From Asaia bogorensis_B (GTDB taxonomy: Bacteria; Pseudomonadota; Alphaproteobacteria; Acetobacterales; Acetobacteraceae): 64,000 nt of DNA. Below the pieces are notes generated by a model. That model was not told the DNA's origin and did no database searches. It saw nothing but the letters and a program-made list of their open reading frames with translations. Positions 8,127-16,967 of the stretch are shown piece by piece. How positions within the stretch are numbered: position 1 is the stretch's first letter; every line of letters starts with the position of its first letter. The position numbers were made by a program, and so were the translations under genes. Location: assembly GCF_900465315.1 (NCBI RefSeq), contig NZ_UBIX01000010.1; one strand, given 5' to 3'.

Positions 8127-9542
8127 ATGGTGAGCGTAGCCCTTCCCCGAAACAGCCCGGCAGTCGCCATGCGCTCCCCCTCGGTCGAAGCGAACGACGT
8201 GCAGCGTCCAGAAATGTCGCCGCAGGAACTACGCCGGGCCGCCTGGACATGCTCGATTGGCAGCGCGATGGAGTACTATGACTTTGCGCTCTATAGCCTC
8301 GCCTCTGCCCTGATCTTCGCCCCGCTCTTTTTCCCGAGCAATATTCCCGGCCTCGGTCTGGTGGCGAGCTTCGCCACCTATTTCATCGGTTTTGCGGTGC
8401 GCCCTCTGGGCGGGATCTTCTTTGGCCGATTGGGCGACCGCTACGGTCGCAAGCGCGTATTGCTGCTGACAGTCACGCTGATGGGGCTTGCCAGCGCATT
8501 TATCGGCCTTATCCCGACTTACAAGAGCATCGGCATCATGGCGCCCCTTCTGCTCGTTTTCCTGCGTATGGCGCAGGGCTTCGGCGCAGGTGCGGAGCAG
8601 GCCGGGGCTGCCGTCATGATGACCGAGTGTGCCCCGCGCAAGCGTCGTGGCTATTACGCGGCCCTGCCCTTTCTAGGCATCCAGATCGGGACGGTCGCGG
8701 CCGGACTCATCTATTATGCCATGCTGACCGGTGTTCCGGATATCACCCAGACCATGCTCTGGCGTGTTCCCTTTGTTGGCAGTGCTGTCCTGCTTCTCAT
8801 CGCGCTTTACATGCGCATGAGGCTCAAGGAGTCACCCACTTTCGCCAAGATCAAGGAAGATGAGCGTCATGAGGAGACAGGCTCGCTGCGTGAGACGCTG
8901 ACGGCCTCATGGCGGCCGATCCTGGCCGGAATGGGTTTGCGCATGGCCGAAAACGGGGGCTCGTCGATCTATCAGGTGCTCGCCATCAGCTATCTTGTGC
9001 ATACGATCGGCATGAACAGCCAGTGGGGCACCCTGGTCCTGATTGGCGCGGCACTTGTGGGCGGCGTGACCATCCCCGTTGCAGGGTGGCTGAGCGATCG
9101 CTTCGGGCGTGTGCGTGTCTATCGTGGCTTCGCGCTGCTTCAGGCCGTCAGCGCCCTGCCTGTCTGGTATGTATTCAGTCAGGGCCACCCTATCCCCTCG
9201 GCGATCGCCCTGTCCTTCGCGCTCGGGGTAGCAACCTGGGGAATGTTCGGCACGCAAGGGGCCCTGCTGCCCGAAATGTTCGGGCTGCGCCATCGTTACA
9301 CGGCTGTCTCGTTCACACGCGAATTCTCTTCCGTCATCGCGGGTGGCGTATCGCCAATGGTCGGGCAATTTCTCATCGCGATGTTCGCAAGGTTTCATAT
9401 TGGCGGCGTCGGGAGTGGCAAATACGCATGGATCCCGCTGTCCGTCTATGTCGTCTTTCTGGCCTGCCTTGCCATCCTCGCGACTTTCTATGTGCCGGAA
9501 ACCAGAGGACGCGATCTGATGGCGCAGGAAGATGCACTGTGA
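8127..9542 (+). CDS. MFS transporter, metabolite:H+ symporter (MHS) type
   Basis: Inner-membrane symporter of 471 residues with about 12 hydrophobic segments. The MHS-subfamily block GSAMEYYDFALY is at residues 45-56, and the MFS loop motif GRLGDRYGRKR is at residues 100-110; a second copy, GWLSDRFGRVRVYRG, sits between the halves. Known MHS members carry organic acids such as shikimate, alpha-ketoglutarate, citrate or proline/betaine; the substrate here cannot be read from sequence. The ATG at 8127 follows an AAGGA ribosome-binding site. It heads a run with a hydratase, a 2-hydroxyacid dehydrogenase and a porin, so an organic or sugar acid is the best guess. Confidence 0.92.
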   Translation: MVSVALPRNSPAVAMRSPSVEANDVQRPEMSPQELRRAAWTCSIGSAMEYYDFALYSLASALIFAPLFFPSNIPGLGLVASFATYFIGFAVRPLGGIFFGRLGDRYGRKRVLLLTVTLMGLASAFIGLIPTYKSIGIMAPLLLVFLRMAQGFGAGAEQAGAAVMMTECAPRKRRGYYAALPFLGIQIGTVAAGLIYYAMLTGVPDITQTMLWRVPFVGSAVLLLIALYMRMRLKESPTFAKIKEDERHEETGSLRETLTASWRPILAGMGLRMAENGGSSIYQVLAISYLVHTIGMNSQWGTLVLIGAALVGGVTIPVAGWLSDRFGRVRVYRGFALLQAVSALPVWYVFSQGHPIPSAIALSFALGVATWGMFGTQGALLPEMFGLRHRYTAVSFTREFSSVIAGGVSPMVGQFLIAMFARFHIGGVGSGKYAWIPLSVYVVFLACLAILATFYVPETRGRDLMAQEDAL

Positions 9543-9645
9543 AGAGCCTCAGATACGCGATTATGGCCTTCCCATGGGCTGTTGTGAGTCCGTGCCTCAT
9601 CGCACCGCATAGTGTTCACTTTTCTGATCGAACGGGAGTTTCCGC

Positions 9646-10452
9646 ATGATCACGCTCGACCTCGCACCTCCCGGTGAGATTTCCTCTGTCTGCGATACGG
9701 CGTCAGCTGCTGTGCGTCTGTTGAATGGTCGCCATACACGCGCCCCGCTGCAGGCGCTGGACGACAGTGAGGTTCCACGGACAGAGGACGACGCCTATCG
9801 CATACAGGACGCTGTTGCCGCTGCTCTGATTGCCGATCAGGGCAACATCATGGGCTGGAAAGTTGGCGCGCCCTCGCCCACCGGGCTTCCGTTCGCAGCG
9901 CCTTTGCATGAAGCGACCCTCTTTGACGGCGATACGACGCTGGCACCGGGTCTGTGTCGTCATCGCGGGGTGGAAGCGGAAATCGTCTATCGTCTCGGCC
10001 GTGACCTGCCATGGCGCGACCGGCCCTGGTCGCTTGGCGAAGTGATGGACGCCATCGACAGTGTCCATACCGCCATCGAGATCATCGACACACGTTTTGT
10101 GCGGCCCGGCTCCCAGCCACGGCTCGTGCATCTGGCTGATCAGGCGAGCCACGGCGCACTTGTAATCGGCCAAGGCGCGAAGGCGTGGCAGCGTCTCAGC
10201 CCTGTTTGCGAGACGGTTCGCCTCGCCTTCAGTGATGGTCGTGTGATCGAGCACATCGGTGGCAATTCGGCGGGCGATCCGCGTCGTTTGCTGGTCTGGC
10301 TGGCCAATCACGCAATGGGAAGAGGTATCCCCCTCATGGCGGGCTGCATGATCACAACGGGATCGATGACCGACACCATTTTCGTCCCACCGGGCACGAT
10401 GGCCACGGCAAGGATCGCCCATCTACAGCCCATCACGGTCGAGATGCGCTGA
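9646..10452 (+). CDS. 2-keto-4-pentenoate hydratase / FAH-family enzyme
   Basis: 268 residues, the size of the MhpD/HpaH/DmpE hydratase-decarboxylase family within the fumarylacetoacetate hydrolase fold. Recognisable blocks are MGWKVGAPS near residue 67, the metal-binding region VEAEIVYRLGRDLP near residue 106, and the closing MTTGSMTD-like block CMITTGSMTDTIFVPPG. Such enzymes add water to an enol or dienol of a keto acid, with a divalent metal. Enzymes of this family also act on 2-keto-3-deoxy sugar acids. It follows the transporter by 103 bases and precedes the dehydrogenase by 75. The exact substrate is unknown. Confidence 0.85.
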   Translation: MITLDLAPPGEISSVCDTASAAVRLLNGRHTRAPLQALDDSEVPRTEDDAYRIQDAVAAALIADQGNIMGWKVGAPSPTGLPFAAPLHEATLFDGDTTLAPGLCRHRGVEAEIVYRLGRDLPWRDRPWSLGEVMDAIDSVHTAIEIIDTRFVRPGSQPRLVHLADQASHGALVIGQGAKAWQRLSPVCETVRLAFSDGRVIEHIGGNSAGDPRRLLVWLANHAMGRGIPLMAGCMITTGSMTDTIFVPPGTMATARIAHLQPITVEMR

Positions 10453-10527
10453 CATTGGCTCACCACGCACAAACGAACCCGTCAATCGGGTCAGACCCAG
10501 ACTTTCTTCCAGAAGCAGGACATTCCC

Positions 10528-11508
10528 ATGAAACCTCATATCCTCCTTATCGAACCCATGATGCCATTTGTGGAAGCCGAGCTTGAGCAAGGCTACGTGC
10601 TTCATCGCTGGAATGGTGAGACGCTTCCTTCGGGGGTGTCGATACGCGGGGTGGTGACCGGCGGCGGTACGGGGCTGCCGCGCAAGTTGATGGACGCGCT
10701 GTCTGATCTGGAGATCATCACCATCAACGGCATCGGTACGGATGCGGTGGATCTGGTCGAAGCTGCGCGCCGCAATATTGCCGTGACCGTCACGCGTGAT
10801 GTGCTGACCGACGATGTGGCCGATCTCGCGATGGCCCTTATGCTGTCAGCCCTGCGGGACCTGTTGCCCGGTGATGCGCTGGTTCGACAAGGGCTATGGG
10901 GTAGCAAGGGGTTGCCGCTATCGCGCAAGGTCAGCGGGGCGAAACTCGGCATTGTGGGCATGGGTCAGGTCGGGCAGGCCATCGCGCGGCGGGCGCAGGC
11001 CTTTTCCATGCCGGTTTCGTATTTCAGCCGCAGGGACCTCTCTCTGCCGGGGATTCCGTTCGTGGCAGACCTCAAGGCGCTTGCTGAAGCCAGCGACGTT
11101 CTGGTTGTTGCGGCCTCAGGCGGGGCGCAGTCCCGCCATCTGATCAGCGAGGATATTATCGAGGCTGTCGGGCCTGAGGGGCTTCTGGTGAACGTGGCGC
11201 GTGGCAGCGTGGTCGATGAGGAGGCCCTTGTCAGGGCGCTTCAGGACGGGCGGCTTGGCCGCGCCGCGCTCGATGTGTTTGCTGATGAGCCGCACGTACC
11301 GCAGGCGCTTACGACCATGAGTAACGTTGTGCTGCAACCGCACCGCGCCAGCGCCACCATCGAGACGCGTACCGCTATGGGGCGGCTCGTGCTGGATAAT
11401 CTGGCGGCTCATTTCGCAGGTACCCCGTTACTGACGCCTGTGTTCCCTGCAACAGTTCCTGCGCCATCGGCGCCTGTAGCGGCGCGCGAGGCCGAACCCG
11501 CAAGCTAA
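10528..11508 (+). CDS. D-isomer-specific 2-hydroxyacid dehydrogenase
   Basis: NAD(P)-dependent oxidoreductase of 326 residues interconverting a 2-keto acid and its D-2-hydroxy acid; glyoxylate/hydroxypyruvate reductase is the closest functional label. The nucleotide-binding turn GMGQVG is at residues 144-149. The catalytic Arg, Glu and His are visible as Arg225 (NVARGS), Glu254 (FADEP) and His272 (QPHRAS). An acidic residue at the end of the next strand is replaced by Ser-Arg-Arg (YFSRRD), which favours NADPH over NADH. The gene sits between the hydratase and porin genes in the same direction, consistent with reduction or oxidation of the keto acid handled there. Confidence 0.9.
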   Translation: MKPHILLIEPMMPFVEAELEQGYVLHRWNGETLPSGVSIRGVVTGGGTGLPRKLMDALSDLEIITINGIGTDAVDLVEAARRNIAVTVTRDVLTDDVADLAMALMLSALRDLLPGDALVRQGLWGSKGLPLSRKVSGAKLGIVGMGQVGQAIARRAQAFSMPVSYFSRRDLSLPGIPFVADLKALAEASDVLVVAASGGAQSRHLISEDIIEAVGPEGLLVNVARGSVVDEEALVRALQDGRLGRAALDVFADEPHVPQALTTMSNVVLQPHRASATIETRTAMGRLVLDNLAAHFAGTPLLTPVFPATVPAPSAPVAAREAEPAS

Positions 11509-11525
11509 GCAGCGCCAGACCAGCG

Positions 11526-11563
11526 CCCAACCCCATGCAGCGAAAAGCCTGCGTGGGGTTGGG
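11526..11563 (+). terminator. strong intercistronic hairpin before the porin gene
   Basis: Fifteen-base arms (11526-11540 and 11549-11563) pair with a single G-U mismatch around an 8-base loop. No T-run follows, so it is not a textbook rho-independent terminator. Placed between the dehydrogenase stop (11508) and the porin ATG (11622), it could end or attenuate the upstream transcript, or stabilise a processed porin mRNA. Confidence 0.6.
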
Positions 11564-11621
11564 CAGCAGGCTGTGTGACCGTGATCTGCGCCCAGTAAGG
11601 CGCAGGCAAGGATAGACGCTC

Positions 11622-13091
11622 ATGAAATCGAGTTTCTTGTTGAAGGCCGCGCCAGTCGCGCGGTCAACGAACCCGCTCGTCCATCGCTCGGGGCTCCTCC
11701 CGGCGGGTCTGGGGTGCAGCCTCTTATGCCTCGCCCTGACCCAGAATGCCTGGGCGCAGTACCGAGGGCCGATCTCCGAAACCGCGCCGCTTTTTGCCCT
11801 TGATACACCGACGTCCTACGCCAATACGGCGTTTACGCCCCCGGTCGAAAGCATGGTTCTGCCGTGGGAGCGGCTGATCAAGCGCCTCAATCGCAAGGGC
11901 ATTGGCATTGTGGCTGACTATACCAGCGAAAGTGCCATGGTGCTCAATGCCGGTCATGCAGGCGACGCGGGCTACGCCCATCAGATCGGCGTCGAGCTCG
12001 ATCTTGACTGGTCCAGACTTGTGGGGTGGCAAGGGTTCATTACCCATGCGGTCATCGTCAATCGTGCCGGGCATAATCTGGCGTCCGATCTGGGTGAACG
12101 CTCGTTGAACGGTTTTCAGGAAATCTATGGCGGCGGCGGCAATGTCGGGGTGCATCTTGTCTATGTCTATGGCACGCAGGATTTGCTGCATAACCGCATG
12201 CAGATTGCGCTGGGCAAGATGCCCGTCAATATCGACTTCGCCAATTCACCCCTGTTCTGCACGTTCATGAACAAATCCAACTGCGGCATTCCGAAATCGC
12301 TGACGCGCACAGCCGCGGGCTATGGCACCTATCCGGGCTCGACCTGGGGAACACGTGTGCGTTACTGGCCGCTGCACGGCATTTATGTCCAGTCGGGGTT
12401 ATACGGCGTCAATCCGTATCTAAATTCCAACCAGTATGACCGCACGGGTTTCCGGATGGGTACAGAGCTCTATACCGGCGTTTATGTGCCCACAGAGATC
12501 GGTCTGATCCCGTCCTTCGGCAGAAACCAGCTTGTCGGGCATTACAAGTTTGGTGTGGCCTATGATTCCTCGAATTATCGGGATCTCTATTACGACAACA
12601 ATATGAATGCCGCTGCCGCAACGGGTCAGCCCTATCGCTGGACCAATGGCAAGACGCAGATCTGGCTGCAAGGTGACCAGATGCTCATACGTAATGGTCA
12701 TGGCCCGTTGCAGGGGCTCTATGCGCTCGCGGGTGCGACGAAAAGCGAGGGCCAGAACAGCGTCTATGACTGGCAGGTCTATGCCGGGATTGTCGATCGC
12801 GGGATCATTCCGTCACGCCCGAAAGATACGTTTGGCCTCGAGTGGTCAGAGACCTTCGCCAGTCGCCAGCTTGTGGCGTCACAATGGATACGATACCGGC
12901 GCGGACTTTCCCTGCCGGGTTCTGCCACCTACCCGCAAAGCCATCTGATGACGTTCGAGGCGACCTACAGCATCCATGCTTTCCGTGGTCTTTCGATCCA
13001 GCCTGACTATCAGCATATCTGGCGCACCAATCTGCAGGCGGACAAACCGCAGGTCGATGCAATCGGCCTCAAGATTCATGCCGTGCTCTGA
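11622..13091 (+). CDS. OprB-family carbohydrate porin
   Basis: Outer-membrane channel of 489 residues. An N-terminal export signal runs to about residue 45 (hydrophobic core then AWA|Q). Family features include a lead-in WERLIKRLNRKGIGIVADYT, a central NCGIPKSL segment, many alternating aromatic beta strands, and the closing strands RTNLQADKPQVDAIGLKIHA before a terminal leucine. OprB proteins admit sugars across the outer membrane and are abundant in acetic acid bacteria. It is the last gene before the LysR regulator, and its placement suggests it helps take up the substrate of the upstream transporter. Confidence 0.9.
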   Translation: MKSSFLLKAAPVARSTNPLVHRSGLLPAGLGCSLLCLALTQNAWAQYRGPISETAPLFALDTPTSYANTAFTPPVESMVLPWERLIKRLNRKGIGIVADYTSESAMVLNAGHAGDAGYAHQIGVELDLDWSRLVGWQGFITHAVIVNRAGHNLASDLGERSLNGFQEIYGGGGNVGVHLVYVYGTQDLLHNRMQIALGKMPVNIDFANSPLFCTFMNKSNCGIPKSLTRTAAGYGTYPGSTWGTRVRYWPLHGIYVQSGLYGVNPYLNSNQYDRTGFRMGTELYTGVYVPTEIGLIPSFGRNQLVGHYKFGVAYDSSNYRDLYYDNNMNAAAATGQPYRWTNGKTQIWLQGDQMLIRNGHGPLQGLYALAGATKSEGQNSVYDWQVYAGIVDRGIIPSRPKDTFGLEWSETFASRQLVASQWIRYRRGLSLPGSATYPQSHLMTFEATYSIHAFRGLSIQPDYQHIWRTNLQADKPQVDAIGLKIHAVL

Positions 13092-13104
13092 CGGTAAGGT
13101 TGTG

Positions 13105-13134
13105 AGGTGACAGCGGGCAGCAAAGCCGTCACCT
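13105..13134 (+). terminator. possible terminator after the porin gene
   Basis: AGGTGAC (13105-13111) and GTCACCT (13128-13134) form a 7-bp stem around a 16-base loop, directly after the porin stop and ending 8 bases before the LysR ATG. Only a short T-rich tail follows (TCTGCTT), so it is weak as a terminator; a binding site for the LysR protein is an alternative reading. Confidence 0.35.
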
Positions 13135-13141
13135 TCTGCTT

Positions 13142-14083
13142 ATGATGGACGCGCTTATCTTCCGGCTGAAATTCAGGCAGCTCCTGCTTCTGCAGCAGAT
13201 CAGCCTTGAGCCGTCGCTCAACCGCGCGGCGCGCTCACTCAACCTGTCGCAGCCAACCGCATCCAAGCTATTGCAGGATATGGAGGATGACCTCGGCGCA
13301 CAGCTCTTTGAGCGGCATTCCCACGGTCTGACTCCGACTGACGCCGGACGGGTTGCGATACGTCACGCCGAAAAAATTCTGGCTGATCTCGGGCGCCTGC
13401 GTGAGGATCTCCAGGCCGTCAAACGCGGGCTGACAGGGACTGTCAGTATTGGCGCGATTGGCGCCGCACTCCATGAGATTGTGACCCCGGTTCTGGCGTC
13501 AACAACGCGCAGCCACCCCGAAATCAGTCTTACCCTCAGGGTGACCACCAGCGATGATCTCATGGCCCTTCTGCAATCGGGGCGGATCGATATCGCATTA
13601 GGCCGCCCAATGGAGGGTATTGGCCATGATCTCCTCACCATTGAGGAGATATCCGATGAGCCGCTCCTGGTAGTTGCAGGGTGCGACAATATCCTGTTTC
13701 AGGCGGAGGCGCTTGACCTTGATGCGCTGATACAGCAGCGATGGATTGTCCAGATGCAGCCCAGCCCGCTCCGCCGTGCATTCGAGGGAATATTCACGAT
13801 GGCGCGATTGCCCATGCCCCAGCGCCTGACCGAACTTTCCTCCGTTCTCGCGACGATCGACCTGCTTACGCAATCCGACATGGTCTCGGTCCTGCCCCGC
13901 TCGCTTTTCAGAATGTTTGAGAAGACGGGAATGATTGGCGAATTGCCGGTTTCGCTTCCAGATATCATCGGGCCCTATCACCTCATCCGGATGCGAGACC
14001 GTGCCATGTCACCCGCGGCACAGTTCGTGTGGGAGGCTTTGCGGGAGCGGGCTATCGGAAAAGCCGATAGCGGCATCGGATAA
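13142..14083 (+). CDS. LysR family transcriptional regulator
   Basis: 313 residues, the usual size. The winged HTH is at about residues 10-60, with SLNRAARSLNLSQPTASKLL typical of the family, followed by a ligand-binding domain of the periplasmic-binding type (GTVSIGAIGAALHEIVTPVL onward). The family relatives with this closing pattern (GbpR/GalR-like) respond to sugars or aromatic acids. It starts at the ATG at 13142, immediately after a small hairpin, and lies between the porin and a TIM-barrel sugar isomerase in the same direction; it may control either group. No LysR T-N11-A site was firmly identified. Confidence 0.92.
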   Translation: MMDALIFRLKFRQLLLLQQISLEPSLNRAARSLNLSQPTASKLLQDMEDDLGAQLFERHSHGLTPTDAGRVAIRHAEKILADLGRLREDLQAVKRGLTGTVSIGAIGAALHEIVTPVLASTTRSHPEISLTLRVTTSDDLMALLQSGRIDIALGRPMEGIGHDLLTIEEISDEPLLVVAGCDNILFQAEALDLDALIQQRWIVQMQPSPLRRAFEGIFTMARLPMPQRLTELSSVLATIDLLTQSDMVSVLPRSLFRMFEKTGMIGELPVSLPDIIGPYHLIRMRDRAMSPAAQFVWEALRERAIGKADSGIG

Positions 14084-14177
14084 CTCTGATCGACAAGACC
14101 ATCTGCGCCGTCTTTGCTTGGCCGCGTCTGGTGCCGACTCTCAATGTGCCGGACGCATCGTTGCAAGGAATGTGATC

Positions 14178-15167
14178 ATGTCCGCCCCGGTTGAGAACGC
14201 CCCCACCCCCCGATCCATAGCGACAGGCAATAAGTCCGAACACCGCTACAACGCAAAAAACTGGCCGATCGCTGCGGCCATGATCCAATATCCCGCTGTT
14301 CTGGCAGATGGCAGTTCGGTGCAGGATCAACCCGCCGAGGGTTGGGCCAAGGCGATATCGGAAGTGTCCCGTGCAGGTTTCACGGAAATCGACCCGACAG
14401 ATAGCTGGCTACGTGTGGCAGACCTCACGCCAGCACGCCGACGCGAGTTTCTGGCGCTATGCACCAATGCCGGCCTGACGATCCCCGCAATCTCGACCTC
14501 GCGACGCTCCGTGATTGATCCTGACCCGGCGAAGGCCGATGCCTATCTGGCCTATATCCATCGGGTGATCGATGTGGCGCCGGAGATGGGCGCAAGTGAA
14601 ATCGCGGTTGGCTTCGCAACAGCGCTGAACGATGTCCAGAAGAAGGCACTCTGGTTCTGGACCGCTCAGGGTCATCGTGACCCGGAAGATAAGGCTGTGT
14701 GGCAAAAGGCGGTTTCACGTATCCGCGAACTTGCCGACCATGCAGCAAGCGTGGGCGTGACGCTCTCGCTCGAAATGTACGAGGACACCTATCTCGGGAC
14801 GGCTGATTCCAGCGTTCGCTTTATTCAGGATGTCGATCACCCGGCCTGCGGGATCAATGCCGATATTGGCAACCTTGTGCGGCTGCATCGTCCGGTCGAG
14901 CACTGGCACAGCATGATGGTCAAGCTCGCTCCCTATCTGCGTTACTGGCATGTGAAGAACTACTTGCGCACCGAAGATGCGACGACCGGGATGATCGTTA
15001 CCGCGCCAGCACCGATGGAGCAGGGTGTGATCAGCTACCGGGCTGCCATCGCGATGGCGCTGGAATATGGGTACTCAAGCCCGTTCCTGGTCGAGCATTA
15101 TGGCGGTGACGGCCTGAGTGTTGCGGCCCGTAACCGCGACTATCTGCGCCAGATCCTGCCGCTCTAG
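14178..15167 (+). CDS. sugar phosphate isomerase/epimerase, xylose isomerase-like TIM barrel
   Basis: 329 residues. Four residues in positions expected of metal ligands in this superfamily are visible: Glu199 (SLEMYED), Asp229 (NADIGNL), His258 (YWHVKN) and Glu306 (VEHYGGDG). The ATG at 14178 follows AAGGAA and is preferred over the open frame extending upstream into the LysR gene. The substrate is unknown. It is co-directional with an SDR dehydrogenase 330 bases downstream. Because the tetrulose-phosphate racemase EryC of Brucella also belongs to this superfamily, this gene is a distant candidate for the missing step of the polyol cluster at 22-34 kb, though nothing in its position links it to that cluster. 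Confidence 0.82.
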   Translation: MSAPVENAPTPRSIATGNKSEHRYNAKNWPIAAAMIQYPAVLADGSSVQDQPAEGWAKAISEVSRAGFTEIDPTDSWLRVADLTPARRREFLALCTNAGLTIPAISTSRRSVIDPDPAKADAYLAYIHRVIDVAPEMGASEIAVGFATALNDVQKKALWFWTAQGHRDPEDKAVWQKAVSRIRELADHAASVGVTLSLEMYEDTYLGTADSSVRFIQDVDHPACGINADIGNLVRLHRPVEHWHSMMVKLAPYLRYWHVKNYLRTEDATTGMIVTAPAPMEQGVISYRAAIAMALEYGYSSPFLVEHYGGDGLSVAARNRDYLRQILPL

Positions 15168-15496
15168 GTTTGGCACAGGGGAACTGGGCCGGTCGGGCGG
15201 AATGGCTCCGCGCCGGCGTAGCCAATGATCAGCATTGCTTTTCCCTCAGGAGTATCATGTCCATCGCCTTCGGGGCTCGCGCAGAGCTGAATTGAGTACG
15301 CTGCTTCGCCGCCGCTACAACGCGGTTTGAGAGAGCCCCCGGTTTGCTCGCGAGGGCCAATCCTGAACCTGGTTTTTCAAACGTAAGTTGGGGTTCAGGG
15401 GGCATGGAGGTATGGTTGGGCCGCAACGCGACTTGCTTCCGTTAAGGCCAGAATGCGCAGGCCCGACATGCGACCGCATAGAAGGAGACGAAGCTC
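15168..15496. other. 329-base gap without a recognised gene
   Basis: A short frame opens at 15257 with a CAGGAG ribosome-binding site and runs MSIAFGARAELN before a stop; the same frame then stays open without a start to about 15442. On the minus strand a 65-codon frame covers 15229-15426. Neither resembles a family I know. The stretch may be a gene remnant. The ribosome-binding site of the following SDR gene (AAGGAG) is at 15482-15487. Confidence 0.4.
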
Positions 15497-16258
15497 ATGC
15501 TGCTTGAAGGCAAGGTATTTGCGATCACAGGTGGCGCTTCAGGCATCGGCAAGGCAGCGGCCCTGGAAGCGGCGCGGCAGGGGGCTGACGTCGCCATAAC
15601 CGATATCGTGGCCCCCGAGACTGTCCGCAGTCTTCTCGATGAGATTGAGGTAACCGGGCGGCGCGCCCTGTACCTGCAGGGCGATGTGGCCGAGCCGGAA
15701 ACGGCCAATCGTTTCATGAGCGCTATCGAGTCACAACTGGGCGGTCTGGACGTGTTTGTCAGCAATGCCGGGATCTGCCCGTTCCACGCTTTTCTCGACC
15801 TGCCGCCGGACGTGTTGAAGAAGACAATCGGTGTTAATCTGCTCGGGGCCTATTTCATGGTGCAGGCGGCAGCCAATCGGATGGTCAGACAGGGGCGCGG
15901 TGGGGCGATCATTGCGGTGTCGTCCATCTCGGCTCTGGTTGGAGGGGAGTTCCAGACACATTACACGCCCACCAAAGCCGGCGTTCACTCGCTGATGCAG
16001 TCAACAGCCATTGCTCTGGGGCCATATAACATTCGCTGCAACTCAGTGTTGCCCGGTACCATCAGGACGCCAATCAATCAGGAGGATCTAGCCGATGAGG
16101 GGAAGGCCAGCGCGATGATCGCGCGTATTCCTCTCGGCAGGCTGGGCGAGCCGGAAGACCTGGCAGGGCCAATCGTCTTTCTGGGCTCGTCACTCGCCAG
16201 CTATGTCACGGGTGCCGCCCTGCTGGTCGATGGCGGCTGCTTTGTAAATCTCCAATAG
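15497..16258 (+). CDS. short-chain dehydrogenase/reductase (SDR), sugar or polyol type
   Basis: NAD(P)-dependent oxidoreductase of 253 residues, classical SDR. The cofactor motif TGGASGIG is at residues 11-18, the NAG structural motif at 90-92, the catalytic serine at 142-143, and Tyr156 with Lys160 complete the YxxxK active site. Asp36 at the end of the second strand (AITDI) suggests NAD preference. The closing GGCFVN block is typical of rhamnose/glucose-type dehydrogenases. Start is the ATG at 15497 after AAGGAG. It may oxidise the product of, or provide the substrate for, the TIM-barrel isomerase upstream. Confidence 0.9.
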   Translation: MLLEGKVFAITGGASGIGKAAALEAARQGADVAITDIVAPETVRSLLDEIEVTGRRALYLQGDVAEPETANRFMSAIESQLGGLDVFVSNAGICPFHAFLDLPPDVLKKTIGVNLLGAYFMVQAAANRMVRQGRGGAIIAVSSISALVGGEFQTHYTPTKAGVHSLMQSTAIALGPYNIRCNSVLPGTIRTPINQEDLADEGKASAMIARIPLGRLGEPEDLAGPIVFLGSSLASYVTGAALLVDGGCFVNLQ

Positions 16259-16370
16259 GTTACGGCATCGACGTTCCCCCGCCGGGCGTTACAATCGAAC
16301 GCTGCAAGTCGGGAGCGATTCGCAATTGCCCTGTTGGCGTTTTGGGGGTTGCCGTGGCACATGATGCGCC

Positions 16371-16967
16371 ATGTCCGACGGCACCCCTCTTCATACCAGT
16401 TCACTCTATCACCTTCTCTCGATCGCCGGTGCGGCATGGTGGTCCAAGGGGATGGCTGTCATCATCGGCACATTCATCCTCGAGGATGCCACGACAATGA
16501 TCGCGGCCATGGCGGTGGATGATGGTCGTCTCAGCGTCGCGCTGGCGCTTGTCTCCCTCTATATCGGCGTGGCTGTGGGCGATCTCGGGCTCTACGGCCT
16601 GGGTGCTGTGGGCGCGAAATGGCCCCCTGCCCGGCGTTGGCTGACCATGCCGCGTCACGACAAGGGGCGCAGCTGGTTTCACCGCAACGTCGTACGCACC
16701 GTCGTGATAAGCCGTTTCATCCCCGGGGCCCGTCTGCCGCTCTATACGGCTTGCGGGTTTTTCCGGGCACCATTCGGCGCGTTTGCGGCCAGCGCGGTAG
16801 TCGCTACATTGATCTGGACCTCGCTCCTTTTCAGTGTGTCGTTGCATGTGGGTGGCTGGATGTCCGTCCATATGGCGAGCTGGCGCTGGTTTGGCATCGC
16901 GGGGTTCATACTGACCATCCTTTTCGTCGGGCGCCTGATTGCCCGGTTCCAGACTTTCAGTGACTGA
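16371..16967 (+). CDS. DedA family membrane protein
   Basis: Inner-membrane protein of 198 residues with about five hydrophobic segments. The signature block VVISRFIPGARLPLYTACGFF around residues 112-132 carries the conserved Arg-x-x-x-Gly-x-Arg arrangement of the DedA/SNARE-associated family, members of which are implicated in lipid-carrier or phospholipid translocation. An acidic position early in the protein (FILEDATTMIAA) also matches the family. Its stop lies 8 bases before the start chosen for the ATP-grasp gene, so the two are likely co-transcribed. Confidence 0.88.
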   Translation: MSDGTPLHTSSLYHLLSIAGAAWWSKGMAVIIGTFILEDATTMIAAMAVDDGRLSVALALVSLYIGVAVGDLGLYGLGAVGAKWPPARRWLTMPRHDKGRSWFHRNVVRTVVISRFIPGARLPLYTACGFFRAPFGAFAASAVVATLIWTSLLFSVSLHVGGWMSVHMASWRWFGIAGFILTILFVGRLIARFQTFSD

